In this document: positions 6,357 to 14,009 of the stretch, piece by piece
Numbering within the stretch: the first letter of the stretch is position 1
Layout: every line of letters starts with the position of its first letter
Assembly: GCA_964428955.1 (NCBI GenBank)
Contig: CAYSAD010000008.1
Coordinates: 1-14,568 of the forward strand
Source: CAYSAD01 sp964428955
Lineage (GTDB): Bacteria > Patescibacteriota > Saccharimonadia > Saccharimonadales > Saccharimonadaceae
Reading direction: 5' to 3'
DNA length: 14,568 nt
Position numbers and translations under genes: made by a program
The notes under the pieces: generated by a model
What the model was told of the DNA's origin: nothing
Database searches by the model: none
The model's input: the letters and a program-made list of their open reading frames with translations, nothing else

Positions 6357-6548
6357 ATGACAGCAGAGTCATTCTCACCAGCTCATGAGGAATCTAAAGA
6401 AGTAGTAAAGCTCAGTATCGTCGAGACTGGCGAGGAGCTAGCCGCTAGAGCGGTGCCGAAAGTAGTAGAGTGGGGTCCAGCCCACCACCGCGAAGACTAC
6501 GAGACACCCGACGCTCCAAGTCCAGACGGTCTCACTTATAGCGCATAG
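6357..6548 (+). CDS. Small acidic hypothetical protein, first gene of the dus operon
   Basis: 63 residues, soluble, rich in Glu, Ala and Pro, with a C-terminal region WGPAHHREDYETPDAPSPDG. I do not recognise it and no motif, signal peptide or membrane segment is visible. It is probably real: AAAGGA (6344-6349) lies 7 bases before the ATG, a promoter sits just upstream, and its stop is 8 bases before the dus start, so the two are likely co-translated. A second ATG at 6352 is out of frame. Confidence 0.6.
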   Translation: MTAESFSPAHEESKEVVKLSIVETGEELAARAVPKVVEWGPAHHREDYETPDAPSPDGLTYSA

Positions 6549-6556
6549 ACACTTTT

Positions 6557-7495
6557 ATGATTTCATTTTGGCACGACCTACCACGACCGTTTTTTGTGCT
6601 GGCCCCGATGGAGGCCGTTACTGACGTCGTGTTCCGGCATGTCGTCGAGAAAGCGGCCGCGCCCGATCTTTATTTCACCGAATTTACCAACGCTACTGGC
6701 TGGGTAGCAGCTGGCGACAAAGCTATTGGTACCAGACTAGTAAAAACCGATGATGAAAATCCGATAGTCGCGCAATTGTGGGGTAGCGATCCGGCTGCTA
6801 TGACAAAACTATCGACGCACTGTGCCGAGCTTGGCTATGACGGCATCGATATCAACATGGGCTGTCCTGATGGCTCGGCCACTAAAAGTGGTGGTGGCGC
6901 CGGTATGATCCGCACACCCGAGCTTGCTGGCCAGATGATCACAGCTGCTAAAAAAAGTGGCCTGCCTGTTAGTGTTAAAACTCGACTTGGCTACAGCCGC
7001 GTTGACGAGTGGTACGACTGGCTGAAATTTCTGCTAGAACAGGATGTCGAAAACCTAACGATTCATTTGCGTACCAAAAAAGAAATGAGTAAAGTTCCAG
7101 CCCACCTGGAACTCATCGCTGATATCAAAGAGTTACGTGACAAAATCGCGCCACACACGCTACTAACTATCAACGGTGATATTGAAGACCGCACACATGG
7201 TTTAGCCATCGTGAAACAGACCAGTGTTGACGGTATCATGATCGGTCGTGGTATTTTTCATAATCCGTTCGCGTTCGAAACCACGCCGAACCCACACAAT
7301 CGGGAAGAATTACTCAACCTCTTACGATTCCAATTAGACTTACACGATGAATATGAGAAACTCGCGCCGAGGAGATTCGATCCGCTCAAGCGTTTTTTCA
7401 AGATTTACGTCCGTGAATTTGATGGCGCATCAGAACTACGCGATAAACTCATGCACGCCAAAAGTACCGACGAAGTCCGACAACTCATCTCGTAA
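6557..7495 (+). CDS. dus: tRNA-dihydrouridine synthase (Dus family)
   Basis: 312 residues. An FMN-dependent enzyme that reduces uridines in tRNA, mostly in the D loop, using NADPH. It shows the TIM-barrel start VLAPMEAVTDVVFR (14-27), the catalytic-cysteine segment NMGCP (Cys103), SVKTRLG (139-145), the LTIHLRTKKE segment with His170 and Arg172, INGDI (206-210), and the phosphate-binding IMIGRGIFHNPF (228-238). The sequence after the catalytic Cys (DGSATKSGGGAGM) is closer to the Dus2-type pattern than to DusA/B/C of Proteobacteria, so I do not assign a subtype. No Shine-Dalgarno precedes the ATG; it lies 8 bases after the small gene's stop, pointing to coupled translation. It converges with atpC with 44 bases between and no clear terminator. 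Confidence 0.92.
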   Translation: MISFWHDLPRPFFVLAPMEAVTDVVFRHVVEKAAAPDLYFTEFTNATGWVAAGDKAIGTRLVKTDDENPIVAQLWGSDPAAMTKLSTHCAELGYDGIDINMGCPDGSATKSGGGAGMIRTPELAGQMITAAKKSGLPVSVKTRLGYSRVDEWYDWLKFLLEQDVENLTIHLRTKKEMSKVPAHLELIADIKELRDKIAPHTLLTINGDIEDRTHGLAIVKQTSVDGIMIGRGIFHNPFAFETTPNPHNREELLNLLRFQLDLHDEYEKLAPRRFDPLKRFFKIYVREFDGASELRDKLMHAKSTDEVRQLIS

Positions 7496-7539
7496 TATTC
7501 AAACGAGGCATCAGTCTCACTTCAAGCGATAAGCTCTCT

Positions 7540-7962
7540 TTACCGTCTATGGCGCCGACGAAGATCGGCTACTTTCAGTCTGACCATATGACGATCGACT
7601 AACTGGTGGGCTTTTTCGAGTTCGACTTGGTCTTTGGCATTATCACGCAGCGCTAGTGCCTTTTCGAGCGCCGCCTTGCTTTCAGCCTCGATGATATCCT
7701 CACCGTGATCAGCTTCGTCGACAAGTACGCGAACGTTCTTCTGGGTGATCTCAATGACACCACCGCCAATCGCAAAATAGTCGAGCGCACTGTCGGGGTC
7801 GCCCTTTTTAGCCCGTACCGCGATTGCACCAGGGATGGCAATTGAAATCAACGGCTCGTGACCTGGAAAAACCGCGATAGGACCGTCGGCCGTCGGCAAC
7901 TGGACCTCGTAAACCTCTTGGTCGAGCTGGACGCCCATTAATGTAACGAGTTCAAATTTCAC
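7540..7962 (-). CDS. atpC: F1Fo ATP synthase epsilon subunit
   Basis: 140 residues, the usual length. The N-terminal beta-sandwich domain (about residues 1-85) has the family core VQLPTADGPIAVFPGHEPLIS and the strand AIGGGVIEITQKNVRVLVDEA; the C-terminal helical hairpin (about 90-135) is Ala, Glu and Lys rich. It links the rotor to the catalytic head and can inhibit ATP hydrolysis through its C-terminal helices. The start codon is GTG at 7962, 6 bases after the atpD stop; AGGA stands almost directly against it, with a better spaced AAAGGA inside the atpD end. It is the last gene of the operon, and the C-terminus ends in a run of Arg. Confidence 0.93.
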   Translation of the reverse strand: MKFELVTLMGVQLDQEVYEVQLPTADGPIAVFPGHEPLISIAIPGAIAVRAKKGDPDSALDYFAIGGGVIEITQKNVRVLVDEADHGEDIIEAESKAALEKALALRDNAKDQVELEKAHQLVDRHMVRLKVADLRRRHRR

Positions 7963-7968
7963 TTCCTG

Positions 7969-9354
7969 CTAATCCTTTTTCTGACTGAGCGGGCCGGCAG
8001 CCATGTAAAACCAACTCTCCGGCTTGTCGTCGTACTTACCAGCTAAGATATCACTGGCGTCAGCGATCGTGTCTTCCAATTTACAGTAAACACCTTTGTT
8101 ACCGGTAAATTGTTCGGCCACGTAAAACGGTTGGGCGAAGAATCGCTGCAAGCGACGAGCACGATTCACGATTTGTTTCTGATCATCCGACAATTCTTCC
8201 ATACCGAGAATAGCGATGATATCCTGTAACTCTTTGTATTGCTGCAAAACACGCTGTACTTCGCGAGCAGTATCGTAATGCTTGTCGCCGACGATTTCCG
8301 GATCGAGGCTGCTCGAACTTGAATCAAGCACGTCAACAGCTGGATAAATACCGATCTCGGTCAGCGCGCGGTTCATGCTAATCGTCGCGTCAAGGTGGGC
8401 GAAGGTCGTAGCAGGTGCCGGGTCAGTTAGGTCGTCGGCCGGCACATAGACAGCCTGTACAGATGTGATCGAGCCTTTTTTAGTCGAAGTAATTCGTTCC
8501 TGCAGCATACCCATTTCCTGTTGGAGGTTTGGTTGATAACCAACGGCAGACGGTAAGCGACCCAAGAGAGCAGACACCTCGGCACCGGCTTGGGTATAAC
8601 GGAAAATGTTATCAATGAAGAGCAGTACGTCTTTACCTTCGTCACGGAACGTTTCAGCAATAGCAAGACCTGAAAGAGCCACGCGTAAACGAGCTCCCGG
8701 TGGTTCATTCATCTGACCAAAGACGAGTGAAGTCTTATCAAGCACACCAGCCTCCGCCATTTCTTCATAAAGATCCTTACCTTCACGAGTACGCTCACCG
8801 ACACCGGCAAACACTGAGTTTCCCGAATGAAATTTAGCGATATTGTTAATCAATTCTTGAATCAACACGGTTTTACCAACGCCGGCGCCGGCAAACAGAC
8901 CAGCCTTACCACCTTTGGTCAGTGGGGCGATCAGGTCGATGACTTTGATACCGGTTTCCAAGATTTCAGCAGTGTTTGATTGATCCTCCAGTGTCGGTGG
9001 GTTGCGGTGAATCGGAGCAGTCTTACTCCAACCATTTTTCGAGGGTGCCGGCTTCTCGTCGATTGGCTCGCCAACGACATTGAACATGCGACCTTGAGTC
9101 TCTTTGCCAACTGGTACGCTAATTGGTGCACCAGTCGCCACGACTTCCGCACCACGCTTCAGACCGTCGGTGCTTTGCAGGCTAATTGTCCGCACGGTAT
9201 GTTCGTCGAGATGCTGAGCGACTTCCAATGTAACCGTCTTATTATTGTGGTCAATCTTCAATGCATCGTAAATCGCCGGTAGGTGTTTGCCGTCGAACTC
9301 TACGTCGACGACCACGCCGACGACCTGGGTTATTGTTCCGGTTTGTTTAGTCAT
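7969..9354 (-). CDS. atpD: F1Fo ATP synthase beta subunit (catalytic)
   Basis: 461 residues. It carries the catalytic sites, alternating with alpha in the F1 head. Visible are the P loop GAGVGKT (about 156-162), the catalytic GERTREG loop with its Glu near 187, LLFIDNIFRYTQAG, and the DELSEED-type region here written MEELSDDQ, which contacts gamma. Length and sequence are standard. The open frame extends to an ATG at 9369, but that ATG overlaps the ribosome site AAGGAG (9361-9366). The ATG at 9354 sits 6 bases from it and is the better start; the neighbouring ATG at 9357 is also possible. The 78-residue ORF ends 16 bases upstream. Confidence 0.96.
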   Translation of the reverse strand: MTKQTGTITQVVGVVVDVEFDGKHLPAIYDALKIDHNNKTVTLEVAQHLDEHTVRTISLQSTDGLKRGAEVVATGAPISVPVGKETQGRMFNVVGEPIDEKPAPSKNGWSKTAPIHRNPPTLEDQSNTAEILETGIKVIDLIAPLTKGGKAGLFAGAGVGKTVLIQELINNIAKFHSGNSVFAGVGERTREGKDLYEEMAEAGVLDKTSLVFGQMNEPPGARLRVALSGLAIAETFRDEGKDVLLFIDNIFRYTQAGAEVSALLGRLPSAVGYQPNLQQEMGMLQERITSTKKGSITSVQAVYVPADDLTDPAPATTFAHLDATISMNRALTEIGIYPAVDVLDSSSSSLDPEIVGDKHYDTAREVQRVLQQYKELQDIIAILGMEELSDDQKQIVNRARRLQRFFAQPFYVAEQFTGNKGVYCKLEDTIADASDILAGKYDDKPESWFYMAAGPLSQKKD

Positions 9355-9370
9355 CATTTTCTCCTTCATC

Positions 9371-9607
9371 TTATTCCATCGTTTCCATATCAGCCGTTTG
9401 GTTTATCATCGCCGCAACATCCTTCCGTAACTGAAGCATCCTATGAGCGGCAATTGTTACATCTTCGGCGCTGAGTGGCTCATTATTATCATCGAGCCAT
9501 TCGTCTGCGATAAACGTTTCAAGTTCAGCCAAAGCTTCACTATCAGCCAGCGCTTCAATCGCTTGAGGTTCTTGGCGGCGTGGCCTTGTGTCATAACCTT
9601 CCATCAT
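9371..9607 (-). CDS. Small acidic protein of unknown function inserted in the ATP synthase operon
   Basis: 78 residues, located between atpG and atpD. Its ATG overlaps the atpG stop by 3 bases (ATGATGG arrangement, overlap 9604-9607), and its stop is directly followed by the atpD ribosome site, so it is translated with the operon. It has 19 acidic and 6 basic residues. Residues 15-40 are acidic and look helical (IEALADSEALAELETFIADE), followed by a second helical stretch (46-70). No membrane segment or cysteine is present. It is not any standard F1 or Fo subunit and not like the zeta inhibitor or AtpZ as far as I can judge. It could be an assembly factor or regulator of F1. Function unknown; existence as a gene is likely from position and spacing. 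Confidence 0.72.
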   Translation of the reverse strand: MMEGYDTRPRRQEPQAIEALADSEALAELETFIADEWLDDNNEPLSAEDVTIAAHRMLQLRKDVAAMINQTADMETME

Positions 9608-10470
9608 TTCATCGCTTCCGAACCGCCACTGATTTCAGCTAATTCCTGAGTAATCGCCGCCTGACGGGCTTTGTTCATTTCGAGTGTCAGGTCATCAATC
9701 AAGTCACCGGCATTGTCAGACGCGTTCTTCATGGCTAGCATACGCATACTATGCTCGGACGCCCGGGCGTCAAGCAGAGCTTGAAACAATTGCGCACCAA
9801 CTAGGCGATAGACGACGTTTTCTAATACCGTTTCGACGTCTGGTTCGAATTCGGCTTCAGCGGCAATCGTATCTTCGGTCAGGCCAGCTTGGCCAGCTGG
9901 TAGCAATCGCTCAGTTTTAACAGATTGAGTAATACTTGAAATGAACTGGGTATACACTACGTCGACGGCATCGACTGTCTCGTCGACGAAAAGGTTATAA
10001 GCCGTATCGAGAGCTGCTTTTAACTCCGTGCCATCAAGCTTGTCAGGTAGATCTTCGTAAGCGCCGACCAGCTCAGCATCTTTCAGTCGTGTGACAAACT
10101 GCGTGACTTTGCGACCAACCGCGATTGATTTAGTGCCGATATGATTCTGATCGTCGTGTATCAATTCATTCAAGTACAGCTTCGCGACGTTCGAGTTGTA
10201 GGCACCAGCCAAACCGCGGTCACTAGCGATCACGATCAGCAGTCGTTTTTTAACGTCGCGTTTCACGAATAGGGGGTGCGTCTTAGTCGCACCGAGTTTA
10301 GCCAGGTGCGCCAAGATTTCGCGCGCCGTCTGCGTATACGGGGCAGTCAACTTGGTGGCGTCCTGGGCGCGGCGCATCTTGCTGGCCGCCACCATTTGCA
10401 TGGCACGCGTAATCTGCTTAGTGCTTTTCACCGAGCGAATGCGAGATTTTAGTTGTTGCTGTGACGCCAT
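9604..10470 (-). CDS. atpG: F1Fo ATP synthase gamma subunit
   Basis: 288 residues, normal length. The N-terminal coiled-coil helix has the family signature LKSRIRSVKSTKQITRAMQM and VAASKMRRAQ; the central Rossmann-like domain contains LLIVIASDRGLAGAYNSN; the C-terminal helix has MLAMKNASDNAGDLIDDL and ends in ARQAAITQELAEI. It forms the rotating central shaft. It starts 6 bases after the atpA stop with no clear ribosome site, so translation is probably coupled. The stop TGA overlaps the start of the small acidic ORF. Confidence 0.96.
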   Translation of the reverse strand: MASQQQLKSRIRSVKSTKQITRAMQMVAASKMRRAQDATKLTAPYTQTAREILAHLAKLGATKTHPLFVKRDVKKRLLIVIASDRGLAGAYNSNVAKLYLNELIHDDQNHIGTKSIAVGRKVTQFVTRLKDAELVGAYEDLPDKLDGTELKAALDTAYNLFVDETVDAVDVVYTQFISSITQSVKTERLLPAGQAGLTEDTIAAEAEFEPDVETVLENVVYRLVGAQLFQALLDARASEHSMRMLAMKNASDNAGDLIDDLTLEMNKARQAAITQELAEISGGSEAMK

Positions 10471-10476
10471 ACGCTA

Positions 10477-12012
10477 TTAACTTTCGAAACCTTTCGCGGC
10501 CGAAGCACCGACTTTCATGATGAGCTTGGCAACTTTGCTGTCTTTTTCGACTTTCTCGCCACCTTTATCAAGCTCGCGCATGTCGGTCTTGTGATCGGTC
10601 CAGAGTTTAGTCAGCAGTGCTGCCTGAGCGTCTTTGATGCGAGTAACCGGCACATTGTCAAACAGACCTTCGCTGGCAGCGAAGATACTAGTAGTCTGTT
10701 CCCAGATGCTCATTGGCTGATATTGGTGTTGTTTCAGTAGCTCGGTCAAACGCTGACCACGGTCAATTTGATTTTTCGTCTCAGCATCAAGATCGGAACC
10801 AAATTGAGCAAATGAAGCTAGTTCACGGAACTGGCTTAAACCAAGCTTCAAATGGCTTGAAACGGATTTAAGTGTCTTGGTTTGAGCATCACCACCGACA
10901 CGAGAGACCGACAGGCCAGCGGAAATAGCCGGACGAATTCCTTGGTAGAAGAGGTCGGTTTCCATGAAAATCTGACCATCGGTAATCGAGATAACATTGG
11001 TTGGAATATAGGCGCTAATGTCGCCAGCTTGGGTTTCAATAATTGGCAAGGCCGTTAGCGAACCGGCGCCGAGTTTATCGGAAAGTTTAGCCGAGCGTTC
11101 AAGCAGGCGAGAGTGTAGGTAGAAGACATCACCAGGAAAGGCTTCACGACCCGGTGGACGGCGCAGTAGTAGTGACATTTGGCGATACGCCACGGCGTGT
11201 TTCGTCAAATCATCATAAATCATCAGCGCGTGCTGCTTATTGTCACGGAAATATTCACCCATGGCTGTGCCAGCGTATGGCGCCAGGTAAAGTAGGGAAG
11301 CTGGATCGGCCGGACCGGTAGCGACCACGATTGTTTGTTCCATAACGCCTTCTTGTTTGAGGCGTTCAACCAGACGAGCGATTTTAGAAAGCTTCTGACC
11401 GATTGCCACATAGATATTCACCACGCCGGTCTTTTGCTTGGCCTGGTTGATCATAGTATCGATGGCAATAGCAGTTTTACCGGTTTGACGATCACCAATG
11501 ATCAATTCACGCTGACCGCGACCAATAGGGAACATGGCGTCGATCGCCATGATGCCAGTCATGAGTGGCTCATGAACGTGCTTACGACCGATGACGCCGA
11601 TTGCCTCACGCTCTACTAGCCCCATTTGTTTGGTTTTAATAGCCGGGCCACCATCGAGTGGGCGACCAAGTGGATCAACCACGCGACCCAAAAGCTCCGG
11701 GCCAACTGGAACTTCCAATACGACACCTTTGAGGCGGACGGTATTACCAGCCGCGACCTGCGAGTCATCACCTAGAATAACCGCACCGATCTCGTCTTCC
11801 ATCAAGTTCAATGCAAAGGCCTCAACGACGCCACTGGCTGCATCGATTTCGAGCACTTCACTGTAACCGGCATTCTGCAAACCGTGCACCCAGGCCACGC
11901 CATCACCGACACGAATGACCACGCCAGCATCTTTTAAGCCTTCTGATTGTTCAAGCTGGGCGATTGCCGCCTGAAGCTCTTTTGATAATTCTTGTACTGC
12001 TAATTCAGCCAT
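10477..12012 (-). CDS. atpA: F1Fo ATP synthase alpha subunit
   Basis: 511 residues, normal length. The non-catalytic nucleotide-binding subunit of the F1 head. The N-terminal helix (about 1-25) binds delta; the beta-barrel follows (about 28-95); the P loop is GDRQTGKT (173-180); the signature PAISAGLSVSRVGG includes the conserved Arg that completes the catalytic site on beta. The C-terminal helical domain ends in a Lys-rich tail. A ribosome site AAAGGA lies 7 bases before the ATG, overlapping the end of atpH, with 11 bases between the genes. Confidence 0.97.
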   Translation of the reverse strand: MAELAVQELSKELQAAIAQLEQSEGLKDAGVVIRVGDGVAWVHGLQNAGYSEVLEIDAASGVVEAFALNLMEDEIGAVILGDDSQVAAGNTVRLKGVVLEVPVGPELLGRVVDPLGRPLDGGPAIKTKQMGLVEREAIGVIGRKHVHEPLMTGIMAIDAMFPIGRGQRELIIGDRQTGKTAIAIDTMINQAKQKTGVVNIYVAIGQKLSKIARLVERLKQEGVMEQTIVVATGPADPASLLYLAPYAGTAMGEYFRDNKQHALMIYDDLTKHAVAYRQMSLLLRRPPGREAFPGDVFYLHSRLLERSAKLSDKLGAGSLTALPIIETQAGDISAYIPTNVISITDGQIFMETDLFYQGIRPAISAGLSVSRVGGDAQTKTLKSVSSHLKLGLSQFRELASFAQFGSDLDAETKNQIDRGQRLTELLKQHQYQPMSIWEQTTSIFAASEGLFDNVPVTRIKDAQAALLTKLWTDHKTDMRELDKGGEKVEKDSKVAKLIMKVGASAAKGFES

Positions 12013-12023
12013 TCAATATTCCT

Positions 12024-12407
12024 TTATACCGTCAATTTCTCTAATTTTTTCGCTACTGTCGCATTCAGTTCGGCATCGGGCAGTTCCAGTTTGACACCAC
12101 CAATAACGCTCTCGTCAATCGTCTCGCGCAAGTGGACTGTCGTGACACCTTGGTATGTCTGTTTTATGAATATTTCCAAGGTCTCCCGAGCTTCTTTCGA
12201 CAACGCGCGCGCCGATGTAGTGGTCGCGACTGCTGTGCCTTTTTTCAGGAGTGCCATCTCGATGTCGCGAGCGACCAAACTGACTTCACGCTGCCGGCCG
12301 GTATCAATCAAATAGGCGGCAAGCTCGCGCAAGACTGATTTGTCGCTATCAATCAGCTTATCGGCCACATAAGCAGCCAGTTTGCGTCGCGAGATGCCCG
12401 CTGCCAT
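12024..12407 (-). CDS. atpH: F1Fo ATP synthase delta subunit, short form
   Basis: 127 residues against about 175-185 in most bacteria. Delta is the stator clamp between alpha and the b subunits. The C-terminal part is recognisable (LSKEARETLEIFIKQTY and the hallmark DESVIGGVKLEL, about residues 98-109). The N-terminal six-helix domain that binds alpha appears reduced to about 70 residues (ISRRKLAAYVADKLID onward). No frameshift is visible: the ATG overlaps the atpF stop by one base (TAATG) and the operon order is intact, so the short form looks natural. The identity rests on order plus the GGVKLEL end. Confidence 0.88.
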   Translation of the reverse strand: MAAGISRRKLAAYVADKLIDSDKSVLRELAAYLIDTGRQREVSLVARDIEMALLKKGTAVATTTSARALSKEARETLEIFIKQTYQGVTTVHLRETIDESVIGGVKLELPDAELNATVAKKLEKLTV

Positions 12408-12943
12408 TATTTTTTCACCCTCTCGACTGATTTTTTAACGATTGCTGCATCGAGTTTGCTATCAGCCACGCCGAGCGTTGCCAAACCTGCCGCCTGCTTC
12501 ACAAGCGACAATGTGTCTTTTTCTAGCGTTTTACGAGCCCGCAAGACATCCTTGGCAATGTCGTCATGGGCTTCAGCCACTAAGCGCTCTGAACGTATTT
12601 TCGCGTCAGATTGGGCTTTCTCGATCATATTGGTAGCCTCCAACTTAGCCGTCGCCACGATATCGGTCGCTTCCGTTCGCGCGGTTTTAAGCGCCGATTC
12701 AATCTTGGCTTCAGCTGCTTCAGCTTTTTGTTCAGCTTCGACAGCGGCTTTAGTACTACTCTCAATCTGCGCCTGGCGGTTATCGACCGCCTTCAGAAGT
12801 GGTGGAAATACCCACTTAGCCATAATCCCAACCAGAATTAAGAACGCAATCCCCTGGAAAATCAACATTTTCCAATCAATACCTAAGCTAGTAAACATAT
12901 TGCTACTTGCAGCTTCGGCAAATGTCGTAAACGATGTTCCCAT
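12407..12943 (-). CDS. atpF: F1Fo ATP synthase b subunit
   Basis: 178 residues. One N-terminal membrane helix (about 25-47, LIFQGIAFLILVGIMAKW) is followed by the family PPLLKAVDNRQAQIE turn and a long charged Ala-rich coiled coil to about residue 145, the peripheral stalk. The first 20 residues precede the membrane segment and are polar, so the start could also be Met16. At ATG 12943 there is a weak AGGG site 7 bases after the atpE stop. A single b gene is present, so a homodimer is expected. Confidence 0.94.
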   Translation of the reverse strand: MGTSFTTFAEAASSNMFTSLGIDWKMLIFQGIAFLILVGIMAKWVFPPLLKAVDNRQAQIESSTKAAVEAEQKAEAAEAKIESALKTARTEATDIVATAKLEATNMIEKAQSDAKIRSERLVAEAHDDIAKDVLRARKTLEKDTLSLVKQAAGLATLGVADSKLDAAIVKKSVERVKK

Positions 12944-12949
12944 TACGCC

Positions 12950-13165
12950 CTAAGCGACAGCTTTCGCGATAAAAGCCACGACGATACCGATGATGGCCAG
13001 TGAGTCACAGAAGACGATGGCCAAAATCATCAGCTGACGAATCTGACTCAGTTGTTCTGGATTACGACCAAACGCACCGAGTGCACCACCACCAATTACG
13101 CCAATACCAACAGCTGCACCAAGTGCTGGCAGACCATAGGCGAGGACAAATGCTAATTCATTCAT
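12950..13165 (-). CDS. atpE: F1Fo ATP synthase c subunit (ring proteolipid)
   Basis: 71 residues forming a two-helix hairpin: helix 1 about 5-30 with the glycine-rich packing motif GAAVGIGVIGGGALGAFG, the polar loop RNPEQ (34-38), helix 2 about 43-68. The ion-binding carboxylate in helix 2 is Asp54 (VFCDSLAIIG), where most bacteria have Glu. The sodium-type glutamine in helix 1 is not seen, so proton coupling is likely. The start has the best ribosome site of the operon (AAGGAG, 8 bases before ATG) and its own extended -10 promoter upstream, fitting the need for many copies of c. Confidence 0.96.
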   Translation of the reverse strand: MNELAFVLAYGLPALGAAVGIGVIGGGALGAFGRNPEQLSQIRQLMILAIVFCDSLAIIGIVVAFIAKAVA

Positions 13166-13192
13166 TGTTATTACTCCTTTTTTACTTCTTTA

Positions 13193-13201
13193 ATTATACC
13201 A
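13193..13201 (-). promoter_or_regulatory. Internal extended -10 promoter before atpE
   Basis: In the 37-base gap between atpB and atpE the minus strand reads TGGTATAAT, a perfect extended -10. No good -35 lies 17 bases upstream. A transcript from here would have a leader of about 20 bases with the strong AAGGAG site and would raise the dose of c over a. The gap is also the largest in the operon. Confidence 0.5.
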
Positions 13202-13202
13202 T

Positions 13203-14009
13203 TCATTCTTGCTTGACTGGTTGTGTGTCATCAGTAGCGGAATGGGCGGATTCATGGCCGTGGCTTTCAACGGCAAGACTGACGAACATAATCGTCAGGA
13301 TAAAAAATACATAGGCTTGGACGAAACCAATAAAGAGCTCGAAGAGCAAGAACGCCGGCAACATGACTGTCGAAACATAACTCGTCAGCACTGCGACAAT
13401 AACTAATAGAATTTCGCCGGCAAAGCAGTTACCGAACATACGGACGGCCAGGGCGGTGTAGCGGCTGACTTCGCCGATGACTTCGAGCATCCCTTCGAAA
13501 GCGCCGAGCGGGTCTTTTAACGGGTTCTTGAGATAACGTTTCAGATTACCAATCGGACCAAGCGTGCGAATCGCCAGATACTGCACCATGATAAAGACGA
13601 CGATAGCGACCACGATAGGGAAGTTAAGGTCAGCCGCTAACGATCGTAACAGCGGCGTGCCGTTCAGTTTCACCGAATCAAGCCCTGGCAATATGCTCAT
13701 CCAGTAACTAGCCAACATGAGAAAGAAGATTGACAGTGCCAACGGCGCGACTTGGCGAGCCATTTTCTTATCTGGGATCACATCCATGACTTGTCCGAAC
13801 ATACCTTCAAAGCACCACTGCACCAGACCGACAAAACGATTGTATTTGCCATGATTTACCATATAAATGACATAACCAAAAATAACAAACATCGCGATAA
13901 TACCCAGCGCGCCAGTCAGAAGGCTATTAGTAATCGGAAAACCGAATAGCGTAAACACCGTTTGGGCGCCGACGCTAATTTCAATACCGCTTGCAAAACT
14001 ATTTAACAT
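13203..14009 (-). CDS. atpB: F1Fo ATP synthase a subunit
   Basis: 268 residues with about five to six membrane helices. The essential half-channel arginine is Arg190 in the motif YTALAVRMFGN, and the last helix pair has LFIGFVQAYVFFIL, the usual proton-channel partner. The C-terminal 20 residues are hydrophilic and His/Glu rich (HGHESAHSATDD), a modest extension. It overlaps the atpI end by 11 bases, so translation is likely coupled; only a weak GAAAG site precedes the ATG. Confidence 0.96.
   Translation of the reverse strand: MLNSFASGIEISVGAQTVFTLFGFPITNSLLTGALGIIAMFVIFGYVIYMVNHGKYNRFVGLVQWCFEGMFGQVMDVIPDKKMARQVAPLALSIFFLMLASYWMSILPGLDSVKLNGTPLLRSLAADLNFPIVVAIVVFIMVQYLAIRTLGPIGNLKRYLKNPLKDPLGAFEGMLEVIGEVSRYTALAVRMFGNCFAGEILLVIVAVLTSYVSTVMLPAFLLFELFIGFVQAYVFFILTIMFVSLAVESHGHESAHSATDDTQPVKQE

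Noticed and set aside
6056..6388. 110-residue plus-strand ORF overlapping the mini-protein, terminator and next start
   Set aside because: It runs through the terminator and the ribosome site of the next gene in a different frame from the four-motif zinc protein; no ribosome site.
7496..7539. Terminator between the convergent dus and atpC genes
   Set aside because: No stem of useful length followed by a T run on either strand.
12456..12953. 165-residue plus-strand ORF opposite atpF
   Set aside because: It is the antisense of the Ala-rich coiled coil of subunit b; the Ser/Ala-rich translation is a codon-bias shadow.
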